Origin: Nitrososphaerota archaeon
GTDB taxonomy: Archaea; Thermoproteota; Nitrososphaeria; Nitrososphaerales; Gagatemarchaeaceae
Reading direction: 5' to 3'
Length of the DNA stretch: 37,906 bases
NCBI GenBank assembly: GCA_029785825.1
Contig: JAFLYY010000003.1
Location: 1-37,906 of the forward strand
The notes beneath the pieces were generated by a model. That model made no database searches. It worked only from the letters and a program-made list of their open reading frames with translations, and had not been told where the DNA came from. Both the position numbers and the translations under genes were made by a program. Of this stretch, positions 1 to 7,577 are shown one piece after another (within the stretch, counting starts at the first letter, position 1; every line of letters begins with the position of its first letter).

Positions 1-79
1 TCTCCGTGCCGATGGCAACGCACCACCAGAGGCTGACCTCGGTCTCAGCTTCACCTGAATCCTTGCGCTTATTGAGCAT
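1..79 (-). CDS. N-terminal fragment of unknown protein (runs off window edge)
   Basis: An ATG at 79 on the minus strand opens a reading frame that stays open to the window edge. It gives about 26 residues starting MLNKRKDSGEAETEVSLWW. A GGGGAG stretch six bases upstream could serve as ribosome binding site. No family can be named from so short a piece. The hydrophilic start followed by tryptophans and an aliphatic stretch would fit the beginning of a membrane protein, but this is a guess. It lies downstream of the zinc-finger gene at 216-551 on the same strand. Confidence 0.35.
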   Translation of the reverse strand, partial: MLNKRKDSGEAETEVSLWWCVAIGTE

Positions 80-215
80 GGGCGGCTCCCCATTCTTTGT
101 CAACGAAACAAGAAGTACGGGAACGCCAGGACGACCAGGATTGCCAACACAATCAACACCCCAACGGTTTCTGTTCCGAAGCCTGATCAGCAGCCGGGGC
201 AGGTGAGGCGACGCG

Positions 216-551
216 TCACAGCAGCGAAAGAGCGTAGAGGAGGAGGAAGACCACCACGGAGCCGATCAGCAGCGATATGAGGAAGCCAGCGACGATTAGC
301 TTCTTCCAGACAGTCTTGCCGTGAGGCGTACTGGCAGGGCCGTAGGTAACCCCCCGGTCCGGGCCCTCTATCTGCGCCGTGGCCGAGGGGACGTGGAGGG
401 ATTGGGGCTCGTGCCTGTGGGTGGTGCCGCAGCGCTGGATGTGCCTCTCGTAGTGACTCTCGCTGATCAGCTTTTGGCACTTCGGGCAGATTGGCAAGGG
501 ACGGTCGTGAGCGGCCGGAGGCCTATACGTGTTTCCGAAGCTCCGAATCAA
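216..551 (-). CDS. Small C2HC zinc-finger protein with C-terminal membrane helix
   Basis: The product has 111 residues. Near residues 22-41 it carries CPKCQKLISESHYERHIQRC, a C-x2-C-x11-H-x4-C pattern that should bind one zinc. A polar linker follows, and the last 27 residues form one hydrophobic helix (about KLIVAGFLISLLIGSVVVFLLLYALSLL), so the finger should be tethered to the membrane from the cytoplasmic side. The start is TTG at 551; no better start precedes the finger. The finger closely matches the 44-residue protein at 34356-34490 (shared CPKC, KLIS, RH, RCG, TH), so the two are paralogues or one domain used twice. The role is unknown; nucleic-acid or protein binding is the usual guess for such fingers. 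Confidence 0.65.
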   Translation of the reverse strand: MIRSFGNTYRPPAAHDRPLPICPKCQKLISESHYERHIQRCGTTHRHEPQSLHVPSATAQIEGPDRGVTYGPASTPHGKTVWKKLIVAGFLISLLIGSVVVFLLLYALSLL

Positions 552-1469
552 GCAGGTTGCCTATCGGAAGGCGACCGCAACTCATGCTCTTCCCCGCTCA
601 AGTATGACAACTTGATATTCCTGCGCCATGCGCGCTGAAGTCTATGACGGCACGGAGAGGATTGGTGAAGTAGGCCTAGCCGAGAAGCCCAGAAAGGCCA
701 GCCAGAGGACGGAATCACGAGGAACACTTTCAAAATAACAATCATAACAAGAAGAACACGGCATACAAGACTTGTGCGATATGCGGACTCAAGGTGTACC
801 CAGGGTAGCCTGAACGGGAGGACGCTTCCGGTCGAGTTCTCTTCCACCGACATCCTCGGCTTTCACTCCAATTCGACCTACCAAGTCGTCTTGCTTGTGG
901 ACGGGCGGGTTTCGAATCAATGGGTGTCTCTGAATATCGAACGACTCGACTACTGTAGCACCGCGAATACAGGACCCCCATGTTGTCCTACCGATTGTGC
1001 TACGGCGGGGGGGCCAGCTTCGGACCCCTATTGGGATGGCTCCACGAACTATCCCTACGGGTTCGGCCATACTATCGTGATTGAATACACAGCGGCCACC
1101 TGAGTTGTCATCCCAGGATCACCGAGCGGTAGCTTCGTGCAACTGTTAGCTCACGCTGTGCAACGGTTGTCTGGACTCCGGCATTCTACCGTTACTTCGG
1201 CTGTCGGTTTCAGAACCGGGCAGCTCATTGGCGCTGGGCTCGCTTGAAATTGTCGGCCGACAAGGCTCGGGCGGCCTGAATCCGTTCTGGTCCGTGTCCG
1301 GTAGGGCCTGCAGAGCTTGATTTGGGTTCTGTCTGCCAATAACGATAAGAATCAGGTTATCTGGTTGAGGGGCCAACTCGTGCAAACCCCGGCCATGGAA
1401 GATCACTTTCACTCAACTCCATTCCGTTGGACCACGTAGTAATACCGTAGACTTAAGTATTACCAAGCC
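552..1469. other. Gene-poor stretch with decayed coding remnants
   Basis: I see no convincing intact gene here. On the plus strand 628-738 reads MRAEVYDGTERIGEVGL and then stops. The frame 669-1103 has a protein-like end (LPVEFSSTDILGFHSNSTYQ, VVLLVDGRVSNQWVSLNIE) resembling the C-terminus of a secreted or pilin-like protein. A third frame near 740-809 reads a zinc-ribbon-like CAICGLKVYPG before a stop. Three plausible pieces in three frames suggest one or more genes broken by frameshifts. From 1104 to 1449 nothing is recognisable. Confidence 0.4.
669..1103 (+). pseudogene. Possible C-terminal remnant of a secreted/surface protein
   Basis: The frame is open from a stop at 666-668 to the TGA ending at 1103. 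The last 90 residues look like real protein: beta-rich, with alternating hydrophobic residues (STYQVVLLVDGRVSNQWVSL), four cysteines and an aromatic Gly/Pro-rich tail. The upstream part of the frame is basic and unlike protein, and no good start codon precedes the plausible part. I infer a degraded exported-protein gene; it may equally be a chance open frame. Confidence 0.3.
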
Positions 1470-1482
1470 ATGAAAGCCACCA
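1450..1482 (+). promoter_or_regulatory. TATA-like box of the first vapBC
   Basis: ACTTAAGTATT lies about 25 bases before the ATG at 1482, the usual archaeal TATA-to-start distance for a leaderless transcript. This favours 1482 over the in-frame ATG at 1470 as the translation start. Confidence 0.45.
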
Positions 1483-1745
1483 TGGCCGAAGCGATCGTTA
1501 CAGTGACGAAGAAGGGGCAGGCCACGATACCCAAGAAGATGCGCGAGAGGCATGGCATCGGCAGAAAGGCACTTGTTGAAGATACCGAAGAAGGAGTCCT
1601 GCTGAAGCCTCTTCCTAGCCCCTCGATGGAAAGAGGCTCTCTGCGGACCCTTTTCAAGGGGAGGCGGTCTGGAGAACTTATGGACGAAGTCAGGGGGGAG
1701 GAGTCCATGTACGAAGAGAAGGACTCGCGAAGACGAGCGAAGTAG
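1482..1745 (+). CDS. vapB: AbrB/SpoVT-type antitoxin (VapB family)
   Basis: The product of 87 residues begins MAEAIVTVTKKGQATIPKKMR, the swapped-hairpin AbrB DNA-binding fold, in which TKKGQATIPK is the family signature. The acidic/basic C-terminal half (about residues 40-87) would wrap and neutralise the partner toxin. The vapC start follows the stop by three bases, so the pair is one operon. Antitoxins of this type usually repress their own promoter as a complex with the toxin. The start was chosen for the TATA spacing; ATG 1470 would add four residues. Confidence 0.85.
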   Translation: MAEAIVTVTKKGQATIPKKMRERHGIGRKALVEDTEEGVLLKPLPSPSMERGSLRTLFKGRRSGELMDEVRGEESMYEEKDSRRRAK

Positions 1746-1748
1746 CGT

Positions 1749-2171
1749 TTGCGCAGTATTGTATTCGACACTCAAGCCCTGTTAGTCCTGTATCTGGGAG
1801 AAGCAGGATCTGGGGAGGTCGAAGCCTATCTGGAGAGTGTCTCAGAACAGAAGGTAAGGGGCTACCTGAACATCATCAACCTCACTGAACTATACTACAT
1901 TCTGCGGAGAAGGAACGGAAGCGTAGCTGAGGAGAAGGAGAGGAATCTGCTGAGCTTCGGAGTGAGAATGGTACCTGTAATTCACAATTCTCCACTGTGG
2001 AAGAAAGCTGCGGCCATTAAAGCCGGAAACGCCCTCTCGCTTGCCGATGCCTTCGCAGCCTCGACAGCACTCCTGCACAAGGGCACGCTCGTAACAGGCA
2101 GCGACGTCGAGTTCGAACAGGTAAAGGACCTGAAGATTGAACGTGTAGGCGGCAATAGGAAAGCCGAGTGA
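1749..2171 (+). CDS. vapC: PIN-domain toxin (VapC family ribonuclease)
   Basis: The 140-residue protein is a single PIN domain, a Mg-dependent RNase fold. Visible acidic sites are Asp in IVFDTQALL near residue 7, Glu in INLTELYYIL near residue 45, Asp in ALSLADAFAAS near 98 and the late Asp of VTGSDVEFEQV near 117. The start is TTG at 1749, three bases after vapB. VapC toxins cut tRNA or rRNA to stop translation when the antitoxin is lost. A copy of the dispersed repeat begins about 80 bases after the stop. Confidence 0.85.
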   Translation: MRSIVFDTQALLVLYLGEAGSGEVEAYLESVSEQKVRGYLNIINLTELYYILRRRNGSVAEEKERNLLSFGVRMVPVIHNSPLWKKAAAIKAGNALSLADAFAASTALLHKGTLVTGSDVEFEQVKDLKIERVGGNRKAE

Positions 2172-2250
2172 ATCTCCGACCAAGGAACCGGTCAGAAGTC
2201 CCAGCGACCACATTCTAGATTATCGTGCCTCGAGTCAGGCCCCTGAGAAT

Positions 2251-2349
2251 CGGACCCGCTCATTTCGATACCGCTTCTAGCTGCGAAAATGCACCGGGCC
2301 CCGTCGGGCCCGTGCTTGGTTCCGAACCCGAACGGGTTCGATTCCAGGC
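2251..2349. repeat. Dispersed repeat copy A (after first vapBC)
   Basis: The core at about 2262-2312 carries TTTCGATACCGCTTCTAGC, then GCTGCGAA, TGCACCG and CCCGTCGGGCCCG. Half a palindrome-like arm (GGACCCGCTC) precedes it. After it, 2325-2340 is a perfect hairpin word, GAACCCG and CGGGTTC around AA, running into GGTTCGATTCC, which resembles a tRNA T-arm. The other copies start near 10691, 11613, 12291, 12426, 13029 and 13737, all in this orientation. Confidence 0.8.
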
Positions 2350-2458
2350 ACTACGTTCCATAGGATGATGTTGAGGCACCTTACGGCGTCCATTCATCAT
2401 AGGCACAGTGTCAAATGAGCATGGAAAATCTTGGCCGCGTCTGGGGTTCACTGCGCCA

Positions 2459-3092
2459 TCAGGACTCTGCCGACAGCGGGTCCTTCTTCGCCATAGCATA
2501 CCGCCTTGGAACTTCCGGAGGCACCTCGGGAAAATCCTCTCCCATTCGCTGGCCCCCATCTCCCGAAACTCGGTCACAGCCACCTTCTTGCCCCGGTCCG
2601 AAAGGACGTAGCCCCGCATGAAGCCGACGATCGGGTAGACGCGCCTGCTGGGCTCGCGCCTGGGCTGGGAGATGAACCGGAAGAGGAACGTGTATGCCCT
2701 CCAGGCCATGTCGGTCCTGGGCCTGTTGCACGGAGCGTCTAACGTGCTCGGCTTGTATCCCACCTCGCAGCAGGGGAAGTCGTTCCCCTGCACGGAAGGG
2801 GCAAGGTCGACCGTGAAGCGCTTCTCGACGCCGTCGCCGTGGATGTGCGACACCGCCTGGGCCCAACCGAACATGGCTTCGTAGCCTTTGCCGCTGAAAG
2901 TGACCGCTGCCCTCATCACGGGGAACCCCTTCACCATTTCGTCGGTGAACTCTCGCCCGATGGCCGTGAAACCTGAGTCTTCGACGCCTCGGTTGGCCGA
3001 GTAGCGACAATCACTTTGCCTTTGTACGGACCCAGCATGAAGGGCATCGACAGCGTCTTCGGCGACAAAGCGCCCTTGTTCAACTCACTCAT
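2459..3092 (-). pseudogene. Frameshifted gene of unknown function
   Basis: The natural start is ATG at 3092, giving MSELNKGALSPKTLSMPFML and GPYKGKVIVAT. Near 3000 the reading must move by one base to continue as SANRGVEDSGFTAIGREFTDEM and then a long protein-like stretch (GYEAMFGWAQAVSHIHGDGV, YPIVGFMRGYVLSDRGKK, FREMGASEWERIF). Near 2510 it probably shifts again to end MAKKDPLSAES with a stop at 2459. Without that second shift the frame runs into dispersed repeat A, which is not a natural end. The restored protein would have about 205-210 residues and no domain I recognise. Two single-base changes may be decay or assembly error. No partner gene overlaps it. Confidence 0.55.
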
Positions 3093-3243
3093 CACCGAGC
3101 CTGCTGGCCGGCGACATAAGGCCGACTCACTTTCGGCGTTCGCATATCGTGGCCTCTTATCCCCGAAGGGCGGTTCAACTGTATGTGCAAGGTGGTGAAG
3201 GAGTCCCCAGGGCTGTTTTATTCATCGCTCCCCTTCTGATTCG

Positions 3244-4794
3244 TTGTCAGGCAGCAAAGACCCCGTCCGCAGGGCGCTCTCCGGCTTCTCTCTGCACACC
3301 CTCGGCGACGAACAGAGATGGGGGAACTCGGTAGCCATCCCAGGAAAGGAGATCGAACGGTACGAGGTGGGCCCGGCGTCGGTGGTCATCACCAACGAGG
3401 GGGGCATCGGAAGATACACCGTCGTCGAGCCATCGCTCACGGAGCGCGAAAGGGAGAGGCTGAGCCGGCTCCTCGACCACCTCTTCATGAGCATCTCCCC
3501 GGAGGACGCCACCGACCCCTCGAAGAGGCTCATACCCAACATGGTGGAAGCCGCCAGGAGCCTGGGGTTCCTCGACGAGGTGACCCGCTCCCTCCAGAAG
3601 TACGAGTACTACGTGAAGAGGGAGCTGAAGGGGTACGGGAGGCTGGACGTCCTGATGAACGACTTCAACATCGAGGACATCAAGTGCACAGGCCACGGGA
3701 AGCCCGTCGTCGTCCTCCACAAGAACCACAGCGAGCTGGGGTGGATCAGGACCAACGTGGTCTTCCCCACCGAGGAGGACGCCGAGGAGTCCACCCAGAA
3801 GATGCTCCAGAGGTGCGGGACTATGGCGACCAACGCGATGCCCATCGTGGACGCCAGGACTCCAACCAATGACAGGGTCGCCATGAGGTGGTCCACCGAC
3901 GTGTCTATGACCGGGACGGCCTTCACCATCAGGAAGTTCCCCGCCGAGCCGATGCCGATAACGGCGCTCGTCAGGCTGAACACCGTCTCCCCCCTCATGG
4001 TCGCCTACCTCTGGCTGATGCTCGAAGCCAGGGGGTTCCTAATGGTGGTGGGCCCGACGTCTGCCGGGAAGACGACCTTCATGAACACCCTGGCCTCCCT
4101 CATCAACCCGAACTCCGCTGTCTGCACCATCGAGGACAACCCGGAGATCAGGCTCTCCCACGAGGTCTGGGACCAGCTCACGTCGAGGCACAGCTACACC
4201 ATCGGCCAGACAAGCCTGGAGATCACGCTGCAGGACCTCGTGAAGCACTCGCTGAGGCTGACCCCCGACTTCGTCATAGTGGGGGAGGTGAGGGGGGAGG
4301 AGGTCGCGGCCCTGATCAACTCCGCGGCGTCGGGGCACGGGGCGCTGACGTCCATCCACAGCGACAGCGTCCAGAACGTCATGATCAGGATGAGCGCACC
4401 CCCCATGCTCGTCCCCGCCGGGAACATGATGCTCATCTGGGCCTTCGCCGTGATGAACAGGGTGAGGAGGGAGCACGGGAGGATGGCGAGGAGGGTCCTC
4501 TCCGTCACGGAGCTGGACCCGAAGCGGGGCGGCTTCGACCTGAAGGAGATGTTCACCTACGACATGGTGGACGACACCTTCTCGCCGTCGGCTCCCGAAG
4601 AACTGGTCCGGATGAAGACCGAGAGGCTCCAGCAGGTGATGCGCCCCTTCGGCTGGGACGAGAGACGGCTAGAGACGGAGCTCGGTGAGAGGGCGAGCTA
4701 CATCGAGTCGATGGTCACGGACAAGCGCTTCAGCCTGACGGAGGTGGGAGAAGCCGTCAGGAAGTTCTACGTGAAGAAGTATGGGCTCACGTAA
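3244..4794 (+). CDS. Type II/IV secretion system ATPase (FlaI/TadA/GspE-like)
   Basis: The 516-residue protein belongs to the archaeal type IV pilus/archaellum hexameric ATPases that power pilin assembly at the cytoplasmic face. The Walker A motif GPTSAGKTTF is at residues 270-279, the Asp-box region after it is TIEDNPEIRL, and the Walker B region is FVIVGEVRGEE from 343. The His box is GHGALTSIHSDS. An N-terminal all-alpha domain and a basic C-terminal tail (AVRKFYVKKYGL) complete it. The start is TTG at 3244; TTTTATT at 3215-3221 gives leaderless spacing. A FlaJ/TadC-type membrane partner normally follows such a gene but is absent here, as are prepilins. The same C-terminal tail recurs in the remnant at 9646-9793. 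Confidence 0.9.
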   Translation: MSGSKDPVRRALSGFSLHTLGDEQRWGNSVAIPGKEIERYEVGPASVVITNEGGIGRYTVVEPSLTERERERLSRLLDHLFMSISPEDATDPSKRLIPNMVEAARSLGFLDEVTRSLQKYEYYVKRELKGYGRLDVLMNDFNIEDIKCTGHGKPVVVLHKNHSELGWIRTNVVFPTEEDAEESTQKMLQRCGTMATNAMPIVDARTPTNDRVAMRWSTDVSMTGTAFTIRKFPAEPMPITALVRLNTVSPLMVAYLWLMLEARGFLMVVGPTSAGKTTFMNTLASLINPNSAVCTIEDNPEIRLSHEVWDQLTSRHSYTIGQTSLEITLQDLVKHSLRLTPDFVIVGEVRGEEVAALINSAASGHGALTSIHSDSVQNVMIRMSAPPMLVPAGNMMLIWAFAVMNRVRREHGRMARRVLSVTELDPKRGGFDLKEMFTYDMVDDTFSPSAPEELVRMKTERLQQVMRPFGWDERRLETELGERASYIESMVTDKRFSLTEVGEAVRKFYVKKYGLT

Positions 4795-4938
4795 CCAGAT
4801 GCACCCGTGGCTCGGACAAGCAGACTGAAGCTACAGGCAATCACTTCGAGTTCTGAAAACAACGCAGCTCTCAGGTGTGCCGTGCAAGCAATGTAGGACC
4901 GACCAGGGCTCCGCTCGAAAGTTCTGGGTCTTCTCCCT

Positions 4939-5262
4939 TCATCCGAACGTGAGAATCCGGTCCGAGTCCGCCGTGAGGTCCACCAGATCCTGCATGCTCG
5001 AGAGAGGGCAGAGCTCGGTCCCTCCTTTCTTCCTTATCTTCAGGCAGGTCCCGCACGCGAGGACGACCCCTCCCTTCTCGACGAAATCGTTCATCATCCT
5101 CCTCACGTCGAACTTGCCGTCGTCTATCTCCTCGCATTCGACTCCCCTCCCGAGCAGGAATGCCTTCGCCGAGTGCCCGCTCTCGATGGCCTTCGCCCCA
5201 TACCTGAGCGCGTTCCAGGCGAGCTCAGGCTCGTTCGTCGATATCACGATGCCTATCTTCAG
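4939..5262 (-). CDS. DsrE-family small sulfur-relay-like protein
   Basis: The product of about 107 residues begins KIGIVISTNEPELAWNALRY, followed by GHSAKAFLLGRGVECEE and GVVLACGTCLKIRK, the DsrE/DsrF Rossmann-like fold in which such cysteines can carry sulfur. It directly follows the SQR-like gene (stop at 5278), so the two are probably co-transcribed and act on the same sulfur species. The start is odd. GGAGG at 5273-5277 is a good ribosome binding site, but the only codon at the right distance is CTG at 5262. GTG at 5247 is 25 bases away and would cut the first beta strand. I therefore take CTG as start; this needs checking. Confidence 0.8.
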   Translation of the reverse strand: MKIGIVISTNEPELAWNALRYGAKAIESGHSAKAFLLGRGVECEEIDDGKFDVRRMMNDFVEKGGVVLACGTCLKIRKKGGTELCPLSSMQDLVDLTADSDRILTFG

Positions 5263-5277
5263 CTTCTTCCCGCCTCC

Positions 5278-6432
5278 TCAGAACCAGTGGCGCATCCAGT
5301 ACCTCTCGAAGAGGACCTTCTGCATGTGCCAGACCCTCCCTGGCATGTGGAACTCCATCTCCGGCTTGCCGTCGCCCAGGAAGACGCCCTTCACGAACGC
5401 GCTCTGCCCCTTTCCCGCTTCGAGGAAGCACGAGCCTTCCCCGCCCCACTCCTTCTTCTTTCCCCTCCCGCTGACCTCCCTGGCCAGGTTGCTCGCGACG
5501 ACCTCGGCCTGGCCGTGCGCGAAGACGCCCGCCTTCGGCAGGAAAGGCACATGGCCGTTCGGAGTCGGCACCGACGCGACGTCTCCCACCGCGAAGACGC
5601 CGGGATGCTTGGTCTCGAGGGTCCTCGGATCGACGGGCACCCAGCCGGTCTCGTCCGTCAGTCCCGCTTCCACCACCACGCTTGGCGCTACGTGAGGCGG
5701 CACGCAGAAGAGGAGGTCAAAGGGTATCGCGTCTCCGCCGTCGAACCGCACCTCTCCCGGCCTGATTTCCACAGCCTTCATCCTCGGATGGTAGCCTATT
5801 CCCTTCGATCTGAGAAACTCGAGGACCTTGCCCCCGATCTCCGGGCCCACTGCGGGGACGGGCATCGGCTCCGGCGTGAAGAACTCGAACCTCACCTTCT
5901 CCCTCATCCCCTTCTTTGCGAAGTAGTCCTCGAGCAGGAGAGCCACTTCATACGGGGCGGCCGGGCACTTGAAGGGCGTCCTCGAAATCCCAATCGCGAC
6001 CCTCCCTCCCTGGAACCTCTCGATCGCGTCCTTGAACCGGAGAGCGGATTCGAGGTCGTAGATATGGCGGGCGTGCTCCCTGAACCCTGGTATCGCGCTG
6101 AGGGCGTACTCTGCTCCGAGCGCCAGGACGAGGTGGTCGTAGTACAGGTCGCCGCCCTTCGTCCCCACCACTCTCTTCTCGACGTCGATGGAGGAGACCT
6201 CGTCGTTGACCACTTTGATGCCCTTCTTCCTTAAGGTGCCCAACCCCTTCTGCACCTGCTCAGGCTTTCTCATGCCAAGCATGAGCCAGGGGTACGACGG
6301 AGGGAACTGGAACTTGTCCTTCCTCTCCACGAGCGTCACCTTCGCCCTGTCTCCCAACCTCTCCGCGAGCACATTCGATGCGACCAACCCGCCGACACCG
6401 CCTCCGAGGACTAGAATCTGGTTCCCGCTCAT
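5278..6432 (-). CDS. FAD-dependent sulfide:quinone oxidoreductase-like flavoprotein
   Basis: The 384-residue protein has an N-terminal FAD site, ILVLGGGVGGLVASNVLAER, with the acidic end of the first Rossmann fold in VTLVERKDKFQF. A second nucleotide region follows, and the late FAD motif is HPGVFAVGDVASVP. The PFKCPAAPYE segment is seen in sulfide:quinone oxidoreductases and related flavocytochrome/NDH-2-like proteins. It probably oxidises sulfide or another sulfur donor and passes electrons to quinone at the inner face of the membrane. I see Cys in PFKCP and in LLFCVPP, but the full catalytic cysteine set cannot be assigned by eye, so the substrate is an inference. DsrE follows. The start is ATG 6432; TTG/GTG at 6447/6444 would add five residues. 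An operator-like word precedes it. Confidence 0.8.
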   Translation of the reverse strand: MSGNQILVLGGGVGGLVASNVLAERLGDRAKVTLVERKDKFQFPPSYPWLMLGMRKPEQVQKGLGTLRKKGIKVVNDEVSSIDVEKRVVGTKGGDLYYDHLVLALGAEYALSAIPGFREHARHIYDLESALRFKDAIERFQGGRVAIGISRTPFKCPAAPYEVALLLEDYFAKKGMREKVRFEFFTPEPMPVPAVGPEIGGKVLEFLRSKGIGYHPRMKAVEIRPGEVRFDGGDAIPFDLLFCVPPHVAPSVVVEAGLTDETGWVPVDPRTLETKHPGVFAVGDVASVPTPNGHVPFLPKAGVFAHGQAEVVASNLAREVSGRGKKKEWGGEGSCFLEAGKGQSAFVKGVFLGDGKPEMEFHMPGRVWHMQKVLFERYWMRHWF

Positions 6433-6458
6433 TTCGCTTTCCACCAAACATGAAAGAC

Positions 6459-6497
6459 TATTCGTATATACGCATATCCATCTAGCCTGTATTTAGC
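6459..6497 (-). promoter_or_regulatory. SQR promoter with ArsR-type operator-like word
   Basis: Read on the minus strand, GCTAAATAC at 6489-6497 is a TATA-like box. It is followed by TGGATATGCGTATATACG and GAATA at 6480-6459, in which CGTATATACG is a perfect palindrome. ATGCGTATATACGAATA differs in one base from the word in the arsR promoter at 8206-8222. Both lie between TATA box and start codon, where a bound repressor would block transcription. Confidence 0.55.
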
Positions 6498-6876
6498 AAC
6501 CCTTCTCATGGTGGTCCGCACATCCTTTACAGCAGAACAGCAGAACCGACCCGCCCATTGTCCTTCTGTAGACGCGCCCGGCCGTCAGGCGAAGCCCGCA
6601 GTGCCGACACCTGAAAGGGTTGCGCGTGTTCGTCGCTCCTTTCTGCGGGGCCGAATTCGGCCCACGGCGCGCAAACGGCTGCTCTCCGATGTATTCTTCA
6701 CAAATAGCCCTCACCCTTTCCGCGGCTGGCCCAGCTCCCTCGATCATCCCGTTTGAGGTCACCTTGACCCTGCCCATGACAGTTATGACACTGGCGCCAT
6801 TCGACAGCGTAACGAGGTTGGGGAATGCCCTGGTCAGCCGTCCGGCGAGTTCCGTCAGGCCGATTGGCGGTTCCAT
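6493..6876 (-). CDS. Unknown protein with C-terminal TRASH/YHS-like zinc-binding segment
   Basis: The product has 127 residues. The N-terminal 90 are unassigned (IGLTELAGRLTRAFPNLVTL, VITVMGRVKVTSNGMIEGAG). The C-terminal 38 read CRHCGLRLTAGRVYRRT and FCCKGCADHHEKGC, a cysteine pattern like that of the TRASH domain, which binds metal in archaeal metal sensors and trafficking proteins. The gene starts three bases after the short TRASH gene at 6880-7011, whose cysteine pattern it repeats. It is the last gene of the PadR-led operon. Its stop touches the SQR promoter, so read-through into SQR is possible. Confidence 0.7.
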   Translation of the reverse strand: MEPPIGLTELAGRLTRAFPNLVTLSNGASVITVMGRVKVTSNGMIEGAGPAAERVRAICEEYIGEQPFARRGPNSAPQKGATNTRNPFRCRHCGLRLTAGRVYRRTMGGSVLLFCCKGCADHHEKGC

Positions 6877-6879
6877 CGG

Positions 6880-7011
6880 TCAGTTCGCTCCCTTGCCCTT
6901 CTGATAACTGTCAGCGCAGTCGGAGCAGCAGAAGTAGTGCTCCGCTCCTTGCATCACTCTCCTGTAGGTGTTCTCTTCTGTCAGCTCCATCCCACACTCT
7001 TCGCAGTTCAA
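6880..7011 (-). CDS. 43-residue TRASH-domain protein
   Basis: The protein is a bare TRASH-like metal-binding unit: NCEECGMELTEENTYRR, then QGAEHYFCCSDCADSYQKGK. The two Cys pairs (CEEC and CCSDC) would hold one metal ion, zinc or copper-like. The start is TTG at 7011, overlapping the TGA of the thioredoxin-like gene upstream (GGTTGA), a sign of translational coupling. It could deliver metal to or sense metal for the neighbouring proteins. Its C-terminal end is five bases from the next gene, which ends in the same kind of domain. Confidence 0.75.
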   Translation of the reverse strand: MNCEECGMELTEENTYRRVMQGAEHYFCCSDCADSYQKGKGAN

Positions 7012-7259
7012 CCCTTCGTCACCCTCCTGATGGCTTCGTCACGCTCAGGCACCCCTACGAATGCGACGGTTCCATCGATTATCGTGGTGGGTACGCTCAG
7101 TATGTTGAATTCGGAAACCAGCTTCTCCCCGAGGGGAGTGGCTATGTCGACCTCGTCGTAATGGAAGTCGGCCTCCTTCCTGAGGCTCCTCCAGAGCTCT
7201 CTCGCACTCGGGCAGACCGGGCACCACTCCGCCACGACGAGCGCCACCTGGGCAGTCAT
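7008..7259 (-). CDS. Thioredoxin/glutaredoxin-like protein with CPVC
   Basis: The 83-residue protein begins MTAQVALVVAEWCPVCPSAR, a thioredoxin-fold strand leading to a C-x-x-C redox site (Cys at about 13 and 16). The cis-proline is in LSVPTTIIDG, and GVPERDEAIRRV ends it, as in short glutaredoxin-like archaeal proteins. It should be a cytoplasmic dithiol reductant. ATG 7259 overlaps the stop of the preceding gene as ATGA; an upstream in-frame extension to 7343 reads as non-protein and was rejected. Confidence 0.8.
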   Translation of the reverse strand: MTAQVALVVAEWCPVCPSARELWRSLRKEADFHYDEVDIATPLGEKLVSEFNILSVPTTIIDGTVAFVGVPERDEAIRRVTKG

Positions 7260-7576
7260 GCCGGTTCCCCCTTCAGGGCTCGCCCCAGCGTCTCCCTTGA
7301 GGGGGAGCCGAGCATTCTTCCATCGACCCTGTAAATCCTGCACCTGAGGCCGAAGTCGCTGGATTCCCTTGCGGTCTGGTCGACGTCGACCCCGTCGACT
7401 CTGACGGTCGGCGAACCCAGGAATCGGAGCTTTTTCGCATCCTCCTCAGATTCGACCCTGATGAGGACGATGCGGGCGTCCAGGTCCTCCTGCTTCACCA
7501 TCTCTTCTAGGTCTTTCAACGTTGTCTTGTAGGTTGGGCAGCCCTCGAAGTACAGCAGCTCCACAGTCTTGCTCAT
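7256..7576 (-). CDS. Thioredoxin-like protein of the MerB-like/alkylmercury-lyase-annotated family
   Basis: The product of 106 residues starts MSKTVELLYFEGCPTYKTTL and includes KLRFLGSPTVRVDGVDVDQT. This thioredoxin fold with a single active cysteine (FEGCPTY) is often annotated as related to alkylmercury lyase, but true MerB catalytic cysteines are not evident, so I do not claim mercury lysis. A further Cys is in GLRCRIY. It overlaps the next gene by four bases and follows padR by one base. The company of TRASH and CPVC proteins points to thiol or soft-metal stress. Confidence 0.75.
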   Translation of the reverse strand: MSKTVELLYFEGCPTYKTTLKDLEEMVKQEDLDARIVLIRVESEEDAKKLRFLGSPTVRVDGVDVDQTARESSDFGLRCRIYRVDGRMLGSPSRETLGRALKGEPA

Positions 7577-7577
7577 G

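Noticed and set aside
100-159. 19-residue frame coding a single hydrophobic helix on the minus strand
   Set aside because: It reads like a membrane helix, but there is no ribosome binding site or conserved flank; too short to support.
1146-1412. 88-residue minus-strand frame
   Set aside because: There is no promoter, motif or protein-like composition; the region appears non-coding.
2260-2458. C-terminal extension of the frameshifted gene into repeat A
   Set aside because: The extra residues are encoded by the dispersed repeat; other copies of the repeat give the same phrase in unrelated frames, so it is not protein sequence.
3888-4688. 266-residue open frame on the plus strand inside the ATPase gene
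   Set aside because: It is in another frame of the ATPase, very rich in Arg, Gly, Pro and His as expected of a shadow in GC-rich DNA, and has no motif.
5173-6234. 353-residue open frame opposite the SQR-like gene
   Set aside because: The minus strand has complete FAD motifs; this frame has none and shows the skewed composition of an antisense shadow.
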